From contig CAWFER010000007.1 of the NCBI GenBank assembly GCA_963814805.1, positions 330,600 to 394,599 of the forward strand: a stretch of 64,000 nucleotides of DNA, given 5' to 3'. Under the pieces are notes generated by a model. That model saw only the letters and a program-made list of their open reading frames with translations, had not been told where the DNA came from and did no database searches. The position numbers were made by a program, and so were the translations under genes. Below, piece after piece: positions 9,557-17,862 of this stretch. This stretch comes from AP-15 sp963814805. GTDB taxonomy: Bacteria > Pseudomonadota > Alphaproteobacteria > ATCC43930 > CGMCC-115725. The stretch's first letter is position 1; each line of letters starts with the position of its first letter.

Positions 9557-10043
9557 TTGACCAAATCACACGTGGCCGCGGCATTTGCGGCGGTTTTGAT
9601 GGCCACCACGCCGCTCGCTTTCGCCCAGAGCGACACGGCGTCCAGCACCGCGCCGATGGCGACCGACGCCGCCGCGCCGAACCCGACCGGAGATCGGATC
9701 CAATCCGATCAGTTTCGCGCCAGCAAGATGATCGGCAGCACGGTTTACGACGTGCAGAACCGCGATATCGGCAAGGTCGAGGACCTGATCATCGACCGGG
9801 ACGGCCGGGTTTCCTCGGCGGTCGTCGATGTCGGCACCTTCCTCGGCATGGGCGGCAAATACGTCGCCGTGCCGCTCGACAATATCAAGACCGACAACAA
9901 CCGGCTTACCTTGGACATGACCAAAGCGCAGCTGCAAGCGGCGCAGAGCCTATCACCTGACCAACAACGACACCGGAGCGGGCAGCTCGACCTCGCCGGT
10001 GACCGGCGGCCATCTTGGGTCGGGCAGCGGCACCAATAAATAG
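9557..10043 (+). pseudogene. Exported PRC-barrel domain protein, one apparent frameshift
   Basis: A TTG start at 9557 follows AAGGAGAGAG and opens a signal peptide (MTKSHVAAAFAAVLMATTPL, cleavage after AFA). A low-complexity linker and then a PRC-barrel come next: SKMIGSTVYDVQNRDIGKVE, DGRVSSAVVDVGTFLGMGGK, VAVPLDNIK. Near 9950 the frame breaks; skipping one base restores YHLTNNDTGAGSSTSP and a glycine/serine tail to the stop at 10043. PRC-barrel proteins of this kind are periplasmic and stress-associated; the ligand is unknown. The frameshift affects only the last 30 or so residues, so the product may work either way. Confidence 0.8.
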
Positions 10044-10226
10044 CCCTTCGCTGCAGGTCAGGCGGCGGCGGTCGGCAACAGCCAGGCGCCGCCGCTGTTT
10101 TTGCCGGAGCCTGAAGCGAAAATCGCGCCAGACCCGGAGGAGCCCTCCGGCGCGGTCCGCGGCCGGCGGGGATTGCCGCGGCGGCGCTGCTGCTCTATAA
10201 ACCCGCGCCGGTTTGGAGGCAGCGGC

Positions 10227-10454
10227 ATGAAGCAGGGAATCCACCCGGACTATCATCAAATCACCGTGGTGATGACCGACGGCACCACCTACGAGACGCG
10301 ATCGACCTATGGCAAGGCGGGCGACACCTTGCGCCTCGACATCGATTCGAAATCGCATCCGGCTTGGACCGGCGGCCAGCAGCGGCTGGTCGACAGCGGC
10401 GGCCAGCTGGCCCGCTTCAACAAGCGCTTTCAGGGTTTTGGCATCAAACCCTGA
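10227..10454 (+). CDS. rpmE: 50S ribosomal protein L31
   Basis: The 75-residue protein starts MKQGIHPDYHQITVVMTDGT and ends RFNKRFQGFGIKP, matching the alphaproteobacterial bL31. The CxxC zinc-binding cysteines are absent, so it is the zinc-independent form. A Shine-Dalgarno GGAGG lies at 10215-10219 before ATG 10227. The gene stands alone between the PRC-barrel gene and hsp20. Confidence 0.95.
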   Translation: MKQGIHPDYHQITVVMTDGTTYETRSTYGKAGDTLRLDIDSKSHPAWTGGQQRLVDSGGQLARFNKRFQGFGIKP

Positions 10455-10490
10455 CCGGATTTCCCGACCGGATTTCCAAGCGACCGGCCC

Positions 10491-10518
10491 TTGACCGATG
10501 TTCGGCAGTGACTATCTG
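10491..10518 (+). promoter_or_regulatory. Candidate sigma-70-type promoter for hsp20
   Basis: TTGACC (10491-10496) and TATCTG (10513-10518) are separated by 16 bases and lie 100 bases before the hsp20 start. No clear sigma-32 element is seen. Confidence 0.3.
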
Positions 10519-10617
10519 ATTAAACGTGCGATCGCCGCTTCGGGTTCGCACGACAAGACTGGCAGCCGGCGCTGATGCGGTTGCCAAATCCCATGTTGCT
10601 CAATGGAGGATATGGTT

Positions 10618-11113
10618 ATGGACCGTTTTGACTTTCTCTCCGCTGTTTCGCTCGACGATCGGTTTTGATCGCCTGACCCGTATGGTCGATGCGGCGAGCC
10701 GGGTCGATAGCGCGGCTCTCTCCTACCCGCCCTATAACATCGAAACCACCGGCGAAGACTCCTATCGCCTCACCATGGCGGTGGCCGGGTTTGCGCCCGA
10801 CGAGGTCGAGGTGACGGTGCAGGAGAATTCGCTGCTGGTGACCGGCAAGGCGAAAAAGGAAGAGGATGAGGGCCGCTATCTGCACCGCGGCATTGCCCGC
10901 CGCGCCTTCGAGCGTCGTTTCAGCCTCGCCGATCATATCAAAGTCGTCGGCGGCAGCCTCGATCACGGCATGCTGCATGTCGATCTGGTCCGCGAGGTGC
11001 CCGAGGCGGCCAAGCCGCGCAAAATCGAGATCGCCGGCGGCCAGCCGCGCGTGGTGGAGCAGAAGGTGGGCGCCAGCAGGCTGCCTGAGCAGCCGCCGGC
11101 GTTCCATTTATAG
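10618..11113 (+). pseudogene. Small heat-shock protein Hsp20/IbpA type, apparent frameshift at codon ~7
   Basis: ATG 10618 follows GGAGGA (10605-10610). It encodes MDRFDF; one base must then be skipped near 10636 to read SPLFRSTIGFDRLTRMVDAA and the rest. The alpha-crystallin domain is complete: YPPYNIETTGEDSYRLTMAV, GFAPDEVEVTVQENSLLVTG, then GIARRAFERRFSLADHIKV and GMLHVDLVREVPE. The protein is an ATP-independent holdase for unfolding proteins. With the frame corrected it has about 164 residues, normal for the family, which argues for a consensus insertion error rather than a dead gene. A strong terminator follows the stop. Confidence 0.85.
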
Positions 11114-11121
11114 CCTGGCGA

Positions 11122-11149
11122 ACGCCCCCGGATTTCCGGGGGCGTTTTG
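11122..11149 (+). terminator. Rho-independent terminator after hsp20
   Basis: An 11-bp perfect stem (11122-11132 with 11135-11145, mainly C5/G5) has a two-base loop and is followed by TTTTG on the plus strand. It lies eight bases past the hsp20 stop, before the convergent corA remnant. Confidence 0.85.
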
Positions 11150-11170
11150 TTTGCGCGGGGACAACCGATG

Positions 11171-11708
11171 TCAATACCAGCCGCGCCATTTGATCCATAA
11201 CAGCGGCAGGACGGCGCTGAGCCCGATCAGCGCCAGCCCGTAAGGATAGCCCCAGGCTCCAGCTCAGCTCCGGCATGGCCTTTGAAGTTCATTCCATAGA
11301 TGCTGGCGACCAGGGTCGGCGGGATCCCGACCACCGAGACGATGGTCAGCACTTTAATGATATTGTTCTGTTCGACGTTGATCAGGCCGAGGGTGGCGTC
11401 GAGCAGCAGCTGCACCTTGTTGACGAGGTGGGTGTCGTAATCGCTGAGCGAAATCGCGTCCTGGCGCACCGTATCGAGGCGCTGCTTGATCTCGGGCGAC
11501 AGCCAATCGCCGGCGCCGGTCGCGGCGAACGGCACGATCCGTCCAATCCCGAGCAGGCTGTCGCGGATCTTCGAGACGAGATCGCCGCTATGGCCGACCC
11601 GTCGCAGGATGATGCGCAGATCGGCGCTGGCGCCCGCGGCAGCGGACCGCCGGCGAAATCGGCTGGTGTCCGGGCGCCCCCGCCGCGACTATCATAGAGC
11701 GCGAGCAT
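11171..11708 (-). pseudogene. corA: CorA magnesium/cobalt transporter, C-terminal half
   Basis: Minus strand. The stretch DAISLSDYDTHLVNKVQLLL, NVEQNNIIKVLTIVSVVGIP and the selectivity signature YGMNFKGMPEL, followed by a second helix (LALIGLSAVLPLLWIKW), is the pore-forming end of CorA. At least two frame changes occur (near 11270 and 11535). The cytoplasmic N-terminal half is missing: upstream of about 11708 the similarity stops. This is a truncated relic converging on hsp20. Confidence 0.75.
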
Positions 11709-11894
11709 GGTTGCGAGCTTACAGGCTTTGCCGATCGCGGCGCAGCTTTGCGTTCCGATCAGCGACCAGCCCAGGGGATCGCGCCCCCCAACCCTCAGAC
11801 AATAAGCCGTCCGCGCAGAATTTGGCGGGACATGCCGGCCGAACCGGGATTACGCTGCGCCCCGAAAACCGGTTTCGAGATGGGAGGGACGGCG

Positions 11895-12764
11895 ATGGCG
11901 GGGCTCGATGCAGTGCTGGAAACAACCGACGCCGAACGCCCGGCGACCGGCTTCGTCTTTACCGAGGGGCCGCTGTGGCACCCCGACGGCTTTTATTATT
12001 TCGCCGATGTGCGGGCCAGCATGTTCTATTGGCTGCGCTTGGGGCAGGCGCCGGAAACCGTGCGCAGCAATACCGGCGAGGGTAACGGCACGACCTTTGA
12101 CCTCGAGGGACGCCTGGTGATCTGCGAAGGCGGCAACCGGCGGCTCACCCGCTGGTCCGACGATCATCACAGCGAGGTGCTGATCGACCGCTACGAGGGC
12201 AAGCGGATCAACCGGCCGAACGACGTCGTCTGCAAGTCGGACGGCGGCATCTGGTTCACCGATCCGGGATTGCGGGTGCCGCTCGCCGACAAGGAATTGG
12301 CGCATTCGGGGGTTTATGCGGTGATGCCCGATGGCGCCAGCCGTCTCGTCGCCGAGTTCGAATATCCGAATGGTCTGGCGTTTTCGCCCGACGAGCGGGT
12401 GCTCTACGTCGCCAATACCCGCCACGCCCAATACATTCACGCGATCGATCTCGACAGCGCCGGCAACATGGTCAAGCGGCGGATCTTCGCCGACATGTCG
12501 TCCGAGGAGACCGACGGCGTGCCCGACGGCATGAAGGTCGATGTCGAGGGCCGGGTTTACTGCACCGGGCCGGGCGGCACCTGGGTGTTCGCCCCCGACG
12601 GGTCGCGGCTCGGCATCATCCGCACGCCGGAGATCCCGGCCAATCTCGCCTTTGGCGGCCCCGATCTGAAGACGATCTTCTTTACCGCGCGAACCTCGGT
12701 CTACACCCTGCGCGCCAAGGCGCCGGGCCAGCCGCATCCCTGGTATCGTCGGCGGGCGAGATAA
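11895..12764 (+). CDS. SMP-30/gluconolactonase family hydrolase
   Basis: The 289-residue protein is a six-bladed beta-propeller lactonase. Family blocks: FTEGPLWHPDGFYYFADV (metal-ligand Glu near residue 20), NGTTFDLEGRLVICEGGNR, RINRPNDVVCKSDGGIWFTD (ligand Asn), FEYPNGLAFSPDERVLYVAN and VPDGMKVDVEGRVYCTGPGG (catalytic Asp). Members open sugar or other lactones with one divalent metal. The ATG at 11895 is preceded by GGGAGGGAC; an in-frame ATG at 11880 is possible. An LLM-class oxidoreductase follows on the same strand after 107 bases, so the two may belong to one catabolic unit. Confidence 0.88.
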   Translation: MAGLDAVLETTDAERPATGFVFTEGPLWHPDGFYYFADVRASMFYWLRLGQAPETVRSNTGEGNGTTFDLEGRLVICEGGNRRLTRWSDDHHSEVLIDRYEGKRINRPNDVVCKSDGGIWFTDPGLRVPLADKELAHSGVYAVMPDGASRLVAEFEYPNGLAFSPDERVLYVANTRHAQYIHAIDLDSAGNMVKRRIFADMSSEETDGVPDGMKVDVEGRVYCTGPGGTWVFAPDGSRLGIIRTPEIPANLAFGGPDLKTIFFTARTSVYTLRAKAPGQPHPWYRRRAR

Positions 12765-12871
12765 CTTTCACCACGGGCACGCAAGGCGCCGGGAAATCCT
12801 GATTTCGCGCTAATCGCAATCCTCTGTGATCTCTGTCCCACTGTGGCGAACCGTTTCTGAGGAGAGCCAAC

Positions 12872-14012
12872 ATGAAAGTCGGCATTGCCCTCAACATGCT
12901 GTCCGAGCCCGGCCGCAGCGACGTTGCGGTCGTCTGCGACCATCTGGCGATGGGCGACCTCGCCGAGCCGTTGGGTTTCAACTCCTTGTTCGCGCTCGAA
13001 CATCATTTCACCGGCTACGCGATGTCGCCAGCGCCATTGCAGCTGCTCTCCTATTTCGCCGGCCGCACCAGGCGGATCACCTTCGGCACTTCGGTCATCG
13101 TCCTGCCGTGGCACGACCCGATCCGGGTCGCCGAGGAGATCGCCCTCCTCGACATCTTGTGCGGCGGGCGGTGTCTCTTCGGATTTGGCCGGGGGGCGGC
13201 GAGCGTCGAATATGCCGGCTTCCGGATTCCGATGGGCGAGGCGCGGCCGCGCTTTGCCGAAGCCGCGCAGTTGATCCGCAAGGCGTTGAGCGAGCCCGAA
13301 TTCGAGTGGCGGGGCGAATTCTACCAGATCCCGCGCACTTCGATCCGGCCGCGCCCGATCTCGCACCCCGAGGAGCGCTTCTTCGCTTCGTCGGTCAGCC
13401 CCGAAATCGGCCGAGATCATGGCCAAGCTCGGCTTCGGCATCCTGGTCGTGATGCAGAACGAATGGCCGAAAGCGGCGGAAAACATCGTCGCCTATCGCG
13501 AGATTGCGCTTTCCGTCGGCCACAACCCGCCGCCGCCGATCATCTTGACCAACATCTCCTGCGCCGACAGCCGCGAGGAGGCGCATGACCGGGCGATGCA
13601 ATGGCTCGGCAAGAAGTGGGAGTCGATCGACAACCATTACCATTTCTCGGACGGCCATCTCGCCACGGTCAAAGGCTACGAGACCTACGGCAAGATGGCC
13701 AAGACCTATGCCCGGCTGCAGGACGACGAGGAGCGGGTCCGCGCCACCGAGTTCTACGTCAAGATCCAGATCGTCGGCACCCCCGAGGACTGCGTCCAGC
13801 AGATCGCCGAATTGCAGCGGGTGACCGGAACCGATCATCTGGTGACCGAATTTTCGTTCGGCGGCATCCCGCACGCCGAGGCCGAAAAAAACATGCGGCT
13901 GTTCGCCGACAAGGTGCTGCCGGTGTTGCAGCAGGATGCCGCCTTTGCCACGCCCTCCGCGCCGATCTTGCCGCGGCCAGCCGCCGCATCCGATCTGTTC
14001 GCCCCGGCCTAA
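12872..14012 (+). pseudogene. LLM-class flavin-dependent oxidoreductase, one apparent frameshift
   Basis: Bacterial-luciferase-like (F420/FMN) TIM-barrel protein of about 379 residues when joined. The first segment starts MKVGIALNMLSEPGRSD and contains FALEHHFTGYAMSPAPLQLL and LDILCGGRCLFGFGRGAASV. The second runs from about 13419 with EIMAKLGFGILVVMQNEWP to TDHLVTEFSFGGIPHAEAEK. They are split near 13405, where CCCGAAATCGGCC needs one A removed to read SPE-SAEIM. The rest is fully conserved, so this is probably a sequencing insertion. Substrate unknown. RBS GAGGAG precedes ATG 12872. Confidence 0.88.
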
Positions 14013-14045
14013 CCCGTGTAACCCGCCGCGCGGCGGTCGCGGCGC

Positions 14046-14300
14046 GTGGCCGCCAACCGGCTGGGTCGCAGCGGCGACGCGGCGGCGCGCGAGCCCGAGA
14101 ATTTCGGCGCCGAGTTCTTGGACGAAGTGCCGCTCGACCTCCAGATCCGCGAGACGTCGGATTCGAAGCGGCCGATCGCCATCTCCGACCCCGACAACCC
14201 GCACGCCCTCGTCTTCCGCGCCATCGCCCGGCGCATCTGGGAAAAGATCGCCGGGACCGACGCCGTCGGCCGCGCGCCGCCGCGCATCGTCGTCGAATAG
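14046..14300 (+). pseudogene. C-terminal remnant of Mrp/ApbC iron-sulfur carrier ATPase
   Basis: The 84-residue frame reads NFGAEFLDEVPLDLQIRETS, then RPIAISDPDNPHALVFRAIA and APPRIVVE at the end, which is the C-terminus of the Mrp (NBP35/ApbC) P-loop ATPase used in Fe-S cluster delivery. The nucleotide-binding N-terminal two thirds is absent and the upstream sequence is unrelated. It is a truncated fragment left between the LLM gene and the PEP-CTERM locus. Confidence 0.7.
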
Positions 14301-14489
14301 CCGCGCCGAAATAATCGAAGCTGCCCCGGCGCTGCACCGATCGGCCATGCTGAAATACGCATAACCGAAGTTGTGGAAATTTACCGGGTGAGCCGTTACT
14401 CTCTAGCCTGATCGTCCTAAAATAATTCCCGCTGAGGGGCTACAAAATGAAAAGTGCATGTTTGCTCGCGGCGGTTTTTGTATTCGCAT

Positions 14490-14497
14490 CGGCGCAC
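14490..14497. repeat. Target-site duplication, left copy (IS1595 copy 1)
   Basis: CGGCGCAC, repeated perfectly at 15535-15542 on the other side of the element. Eight bases is the usual duplication length for IS1595-family elements. Confidence 0.9.
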
Positions 14498-15534
14498 AAG
14501 GCTTATGCCGTTATTTCCGGGAGACCAACATTTGGTAGGTGAAGGGGGTGTGGCCGGCGGCGATGGCGAGTAGCGAACGGAAGGCGGCGTGCCGGGTTTG
14601 GCGGCGGTTGAATCGGAAGACGAATTCGTCGAGGTAGGATTGGAGATGGCGGCGACGCAGGCCGTGATAGACGCCCAAAGCCCAGACCTTGAGGTTGGAG
14701 AAGATGCGGTGCACCCAAGGCAGGACGACATGGGCGGCCATCTTGCCGATGACGTGAGGATCGTGGCCGACGCCGGGCGCGCCGGGATAGGCGGACCATC
14801 CGTCGGTCCTGGCGGTGGTTCCCGGGGCGAGGTTGTCGGCGATAAAGGGATGCAGGCTGGCGGCCGAGTAGTCGGGCACCTCGGCGAGCCGGACGCGGCC
14901 CGGACCGGCGCCGCCATCCTCGACCTCGACGGCGCCGACGACCAGCATCTTGCCCTGGTGGCTGCGTCCGCCGCCGCCGGTCACAGGATCGTTCTTGCTG
15001 CGGCAGGCGATCTCGGTCTCATCGACCTCGACCAGACCGGCGAGCGGGCTGCGGTCAGGCGCCACGATGCTGCGGCGCAGCTTGGCGCAGATCAGCCAGG
15101 CCGTCTTGTAGGAGCCGAGGGCGAGCTGACGTTGCAGTTGCCAGGCCGAGATGCCGTTGGAGTGGGTGGCCATCAGATAGGCCGCCCAGAACCAGATGGT
15201 CAGCGACAGTTTGGAGTGGTGCATGATGGTGCCGGCGGTCACCGAGGTCTGCTTGCCGCAGGCGGCGCATTCCCAGGTCCACGGCTTGGTCTGCAGTTCC
15301 CAGGCCTTGGCCTTGCCGCAGGCGCGACAGACGAAGCCCTCGGGCCAGCGTGCCGCGAACAGGTATCTGACGCAGGCGGCCTGATCCGGGAAGCGCTGCT
15401 GGAACTCCATCAGGGAGCGGGGAAAATCGGTCATGCCGGCCTCGCGAGAGCAGATGTTCGATGTTTGTTCCTAACACCGATCCGCCCGCTCCACCACAAC
15501 TAATTGATCCACCGGACGCAGAGGGATAAGCCTT
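14498..15534 (-). mobile_element. IS1595-family insertion sequence, copy 1 (1037 bp)
   Basis: The element is bounded by short imperfect inverted repeats: AAGGCTTATGCC at the left end and the complement of GGGATAAGCCTT at the right end, with AAGGCTTAT perfect in both. It carries one transposase gene on the minus strand and is flanked by a perfect 8-bp duplication. It is the same length as the copy at 59278-60314; I see three base differences, two near the left end and one in the transposase. Confidence 0.93.
14511..15434 (-). CDS. IS1595-family (ISXO2-like) transposase, copy 1
   Basis: The 307-residue protein begins MTDFPRSLMEFQQRFPDQAA. An N-terminal zinc ribbon follows (FVCRACGKAKAW and WECAACGKQTSV, two CxxC pairs near residues 36-60), then the DDE_Tnp_IS1595 core from about residue 130, opening GLVEVDETEIACRSKN with the first catalytic Asp. 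A later DDE-region block is FRFNRRQTRHAAFRSLLA. It cuts and pastes or copies the element with 8-bp duplications. The frame is intact, so the element may still be mobile. Confidence 0.93.
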   Translation of the reverse strand: MTDFPRSLMEFQQRFPDQAACVRYLFAARWPEGFVCRACGKAKAWELQTKPWTWECAACGKQTSVTAGTIMHHSKLSLTIWFWAAYLMATHSNGISAWQLQRQLALGSYKTAWLICAKLRRSIVAPDRSPLAGLVEVDETEIACRSKNDPVTGGGGRSHQGKMLVVGAVEVEDGGAGPGRVRLAEVPDYSAASLHPFIADNLAPGTTARTDGWSAYPGAPGVGHDPHVIGKMAAHVVLPWVHRIFSNLKVWALGVYHGLRRRHLQSYLDEFVFRFNRRQTRHAAFRSLLAIAAGHTPFTYQMLVSRK

Positions 15535-15542
15535 CGGCGCAC
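15535..15542. repeat. Target-site duplication, right copy (IS1595 copy 1)
   Basis: CGGCGCAC, identical to 14490-14497. It restores the reading frame of the PEP-CTERM gene when one copy is removed with the element. Confidence 0.9.
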
Positions 15543-16238
15543 ATCGGGAGAGCTGATGTATTGTTTAACAATCTGGGCGCCATACCGTGTTGCGAAGGTC
15601 CGATCGCAAGTGGCACCCCTTATGGGGATTCATTTTCTACGGGCGCTTCAGCCTTCGACTTTAACTCGCTTACCGTATCGTTGTTTGCTGACGTCGGTGT
15701 ACCTCCCTCAGGCTTAGTTATTACCGCCTTGCTTCTCGCCGACCTGTCAACCAGCCCGGGCGCAGTACTGGAGACAATCGGCGCGCTGGATGAAGATACC
15801 CTCCCCGCTGCGGAGCATGTAGAGCACACGTTTAATACATCCTCCTACATGCTTGCTCCAAACAGCCGGTACTGGATCGAGCTTACGAGCAATGACACGC
15901 TCGGCTCATCAGCTTGGGTCGAGTGGGACTCTTCAGCCGATCTCTCAGGTACGACGGGCGCCTCTGGCGAATATTGGTCTGCGAACGAAGGGGCATCCAC
16001 TTTGGTGTTTGCGGATGGAACAAACGGAGGTCCACTTCTGATGAACGTGTCCAGCGTTCCGGAGCCGGCTTCATTGATAACGTTCGGCATGGCTCTGGCG
16101 GGTCTTGGCGTTCTTCGTGGTTTGAAACGCACCTGACGGCGTGCGACCTCGCTTGGGCCAACACTTGGGCTGGAATTCGCCCGGCCTTGCTGTGACGCAA
16201 GGACAAAAATCTGGCGGGTCCCAGGCGTCGAATTGAAG

Positions 16239-17183
16239 TCAGCCGCCGGCGGGGCGGCCGAGCGCAGCCATCAGTTCGCGCCACTCTCGGGCGGAGAGGC
16301 CGCTATCCGCGGGCGTGACCTGCTCGCCGGCGAGCAGGCGTCGGATCACGGCGAGACCGGTGGCCGAGATCGTCGCGGCGTTCATCCGGTATTCGAGGAA
16401 CGCGTTGTGGGTCATTGGAACCCATCTGTGAAGTGTCTCAAGCATGATCTCCGCATAGGCGCGGATTTCGTATTGGGCATGGGGATCGGCGCGTAGTGAG
16501 AGGAAATGCATGAGGTTGTGCAGATCGATCTTCCAGTACCATTGGGTATAAAAGCCAAGGGTCAGGTTGATGCGGGCGAGCTCGCGGGCGAGGCCCGGCC
16601 GGTCGGGGTCGATCGGCTGGCCCGAGGCGTTCTGATTGAGTAATCCGGCGTACCCGCGATAGGCCCGCTCGGAATCTTCGCGGAGCAGATTGAGAACGTG
16701 CTCTGCTTCCCCGGCTTGCAACGCCTCGCCCCGCCCCTGCCCGTTCGTTGTCGTCTGCGCCGCGAGGTGCTCGGACGCCGGTAGGTAGAATTCATTATCG
16801 AGAATTGAATAGCGCGCCGAGTATTCGTTGACGTTGGCGGTGCGATGCCGAATCCACTGCCGGGCGACAAAGATCGGCAACTTGACGTGATATTTGATCT
16901 CGCACATCTCGAACGGCGTCGTGTGCCGGTGGCGCATCAGATAGTTGATCAGCCCCTGGTCCTCGCTGACCCGCTTTGTGCCGCGCCCATACGATACCCG
17001 CGCCGCCTGCACGATCGCGGCGTCATCGCCCATGTAATCAATGACCCGGACAAAGCCGTGGTCGAGCACCGGCAGCGGCTCGTACAGGATCTCTTCGAGC
17101 GCGGGAACGGTGGCGCGCCGCGTCAGGCGTTCCTCGCCTCGTTGCGCGGCGATCTCGGCCTGTTGTTCTTTGGTCAGCGGCAT
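16239..17183 (-). CDS. thyX: FAD-dependent thymidylate synthase
   Basis: The 314-residue protein methylates dUMP to dTMP using methylenetetrahydrofolate, FAD and NADPH. The ThyX signature RHRTANVNEYSARYS spans residues 112-126 (Arg112, His113, Arg114, Ser122, Arg124). HRHTTPFEMCEIKYHVKLPI precedes it, and the substrate-binding YWKIDLHNLMHFLSLRADPH follows. Length is at the longer end of the family, as in other alphaproteobacteria. It converges on the PEP-CTERM gene and is not obviously in an operon. A thyA gene is not in the window, so thyX may be the only thymidylate synthase, but that cannot be judged here. Confidence 0.96.
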   Translation of the reverse strand: MPLTKEQQAEIAAQRGEERLTRRATVPALEEILYEPLPVLDHGFVRVIDYMGDDAAIVQAARVSYGRGTKRVSEDQGLINYLMRHRHTTPFEMCEIKYHVKLPIFVARQWIRHRTANVNEYSARYSILDNEFYLPASEHLAAQTTTNGQGRGEALQAGEAEHVLNLLREDSERAYRGYAGLLNQNASGQPIDPDRPGLARELARINLTLGFYTQWYWKIDLHNLMHFLSLRADPHAQYEIRAYAEIMLETLHRWVPMTHNAFLEYRMNAATISATGLAVIRRLLAGEQVTPADSGLSAREWRELMAALGRPAGG

Positions 17184-17232
17184 CCTCGCCCCCCGTCTCG
17201 AACCCGAGACTAGGCGGCCACGCCTATCGCGA

Positions 17233-17862
17233 TCAACGGACTGGTGCGACGGCTTGGCCGAGGCCGGCGGCGATCCGCGCCGCCAGCGCGGCGATGGCGC
17301 GGCTCATCGCGGCGGCGACCGCGGCGGCGTGGGGCCCCAACCCCGGCTCGATGATGCTGGCCTGGCGCGGGGCGCCGCTGACGGCGCCATCCTTGCCGAG
17401 TTTCTCCCAGCCGGCATCGAGGGTCACCTGCCCGGCTTTATCGGCGTCGAAGCGGGAGATGTCGACCGCGATCGTCACATTTGCCGGGGCCGACGGATTG
17501 TCGTCGACCAGCACCGCGCCCTGCGGCAGCCGGGCGCGCAGATCCGCCTCGAGCACCCGCCGGATCATCGAATCGAGCGGCCCGGCCCAGCGATCGTAAG
17601 CCGCAAATTCAAGCTGGTTGGGGCCAAGGCGGCGGGCGATCTGCGGCCGGTCGAGCGCGCCCGGCAATTTGATCTCGCCGATCGCGACCGTCCGCGATAC
17701 CAGTCCCGCAGCGGCACTGGCGGGCTCGGCCGCAGCCTGCGGCTGGGCGCTCAACGTGTAATAGCGATTGGCCGGGGAGCTGCAGGCGGCGAGACCGCCG
17801 GCCAGCAGCGCCAGCGTCCCGAGCACCCTCACGGCGCGCGCCCTCGCCCCGGGCGCCCTCAT
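17233..17862 (-). CDS. pqiC: PqiC-type auxiliary lipoprotein of the PqiAB transport system
   Basis: The 209-residue protein has a lipoprotein signal ending LAAC (Cys27), then SSPANRYYTLSAQP, the start of the ABC-type transport auxiliary (PqiC/YmbA) domain. It includes VAIGEIKLPGALDRPQIARR and YDRWAGPLDSMIRRVLEADL. PqiC sits on the inner face of the outer membrane and joins the MCE tunnel of PqiB for lipid transport. Its start overlaps the end of pqiB by four bases (ATGA), so translation is coupled. Confidence 0.92.
   Translation of the reverse strand: MRAPGARARAVRVLGTLALLAGGLAACSSPANRYYTLSAQPQAAAEPASAAAGLVSRTVAIGEIKLPGALDRPQIARRLGPNQLEFAAYDRWAGPLDSMIRRVLEADLRARLPQGAVLVDDNPSAPANVTIAVDISRFDADKAGQVTLDAGWEKLGKDGAVSGAPRQASIIEPGLGPHAAAVAAAMSRAIAALAARIAAGLGQAVAPVR

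Larger units (their letters stand above)
14447..16136 (+). pseudogene. PEP-CTERM exported protein gene split by an IS1595 insertion
   Basis: The gene is in two pieces, 14447-14497 and 15543-16136. The first encodes the start of a signal peptide (MKSACLLAAVFVFASAH) after a GAGGGGC ribosome site. Removing the element and one copy of its 8-bp target duplication joins this in frame to IGRADVLFNNLGAIPCC and a 214-residue protein. The body resembles choice-of-anchor beta-sandwich exoproteins (NSRYWIELTSNDTLGSSAWV). The C-terminus SVPEPASLITFGMALAGLGV plus a basic tail is a PEP-CTERM sorting signal, recognised by exosortase. The protein would be surface or exopolysaccharide associated. The coding frame is otherwise undamaged, so the insertion is recent. 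Confidence 0.88.
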
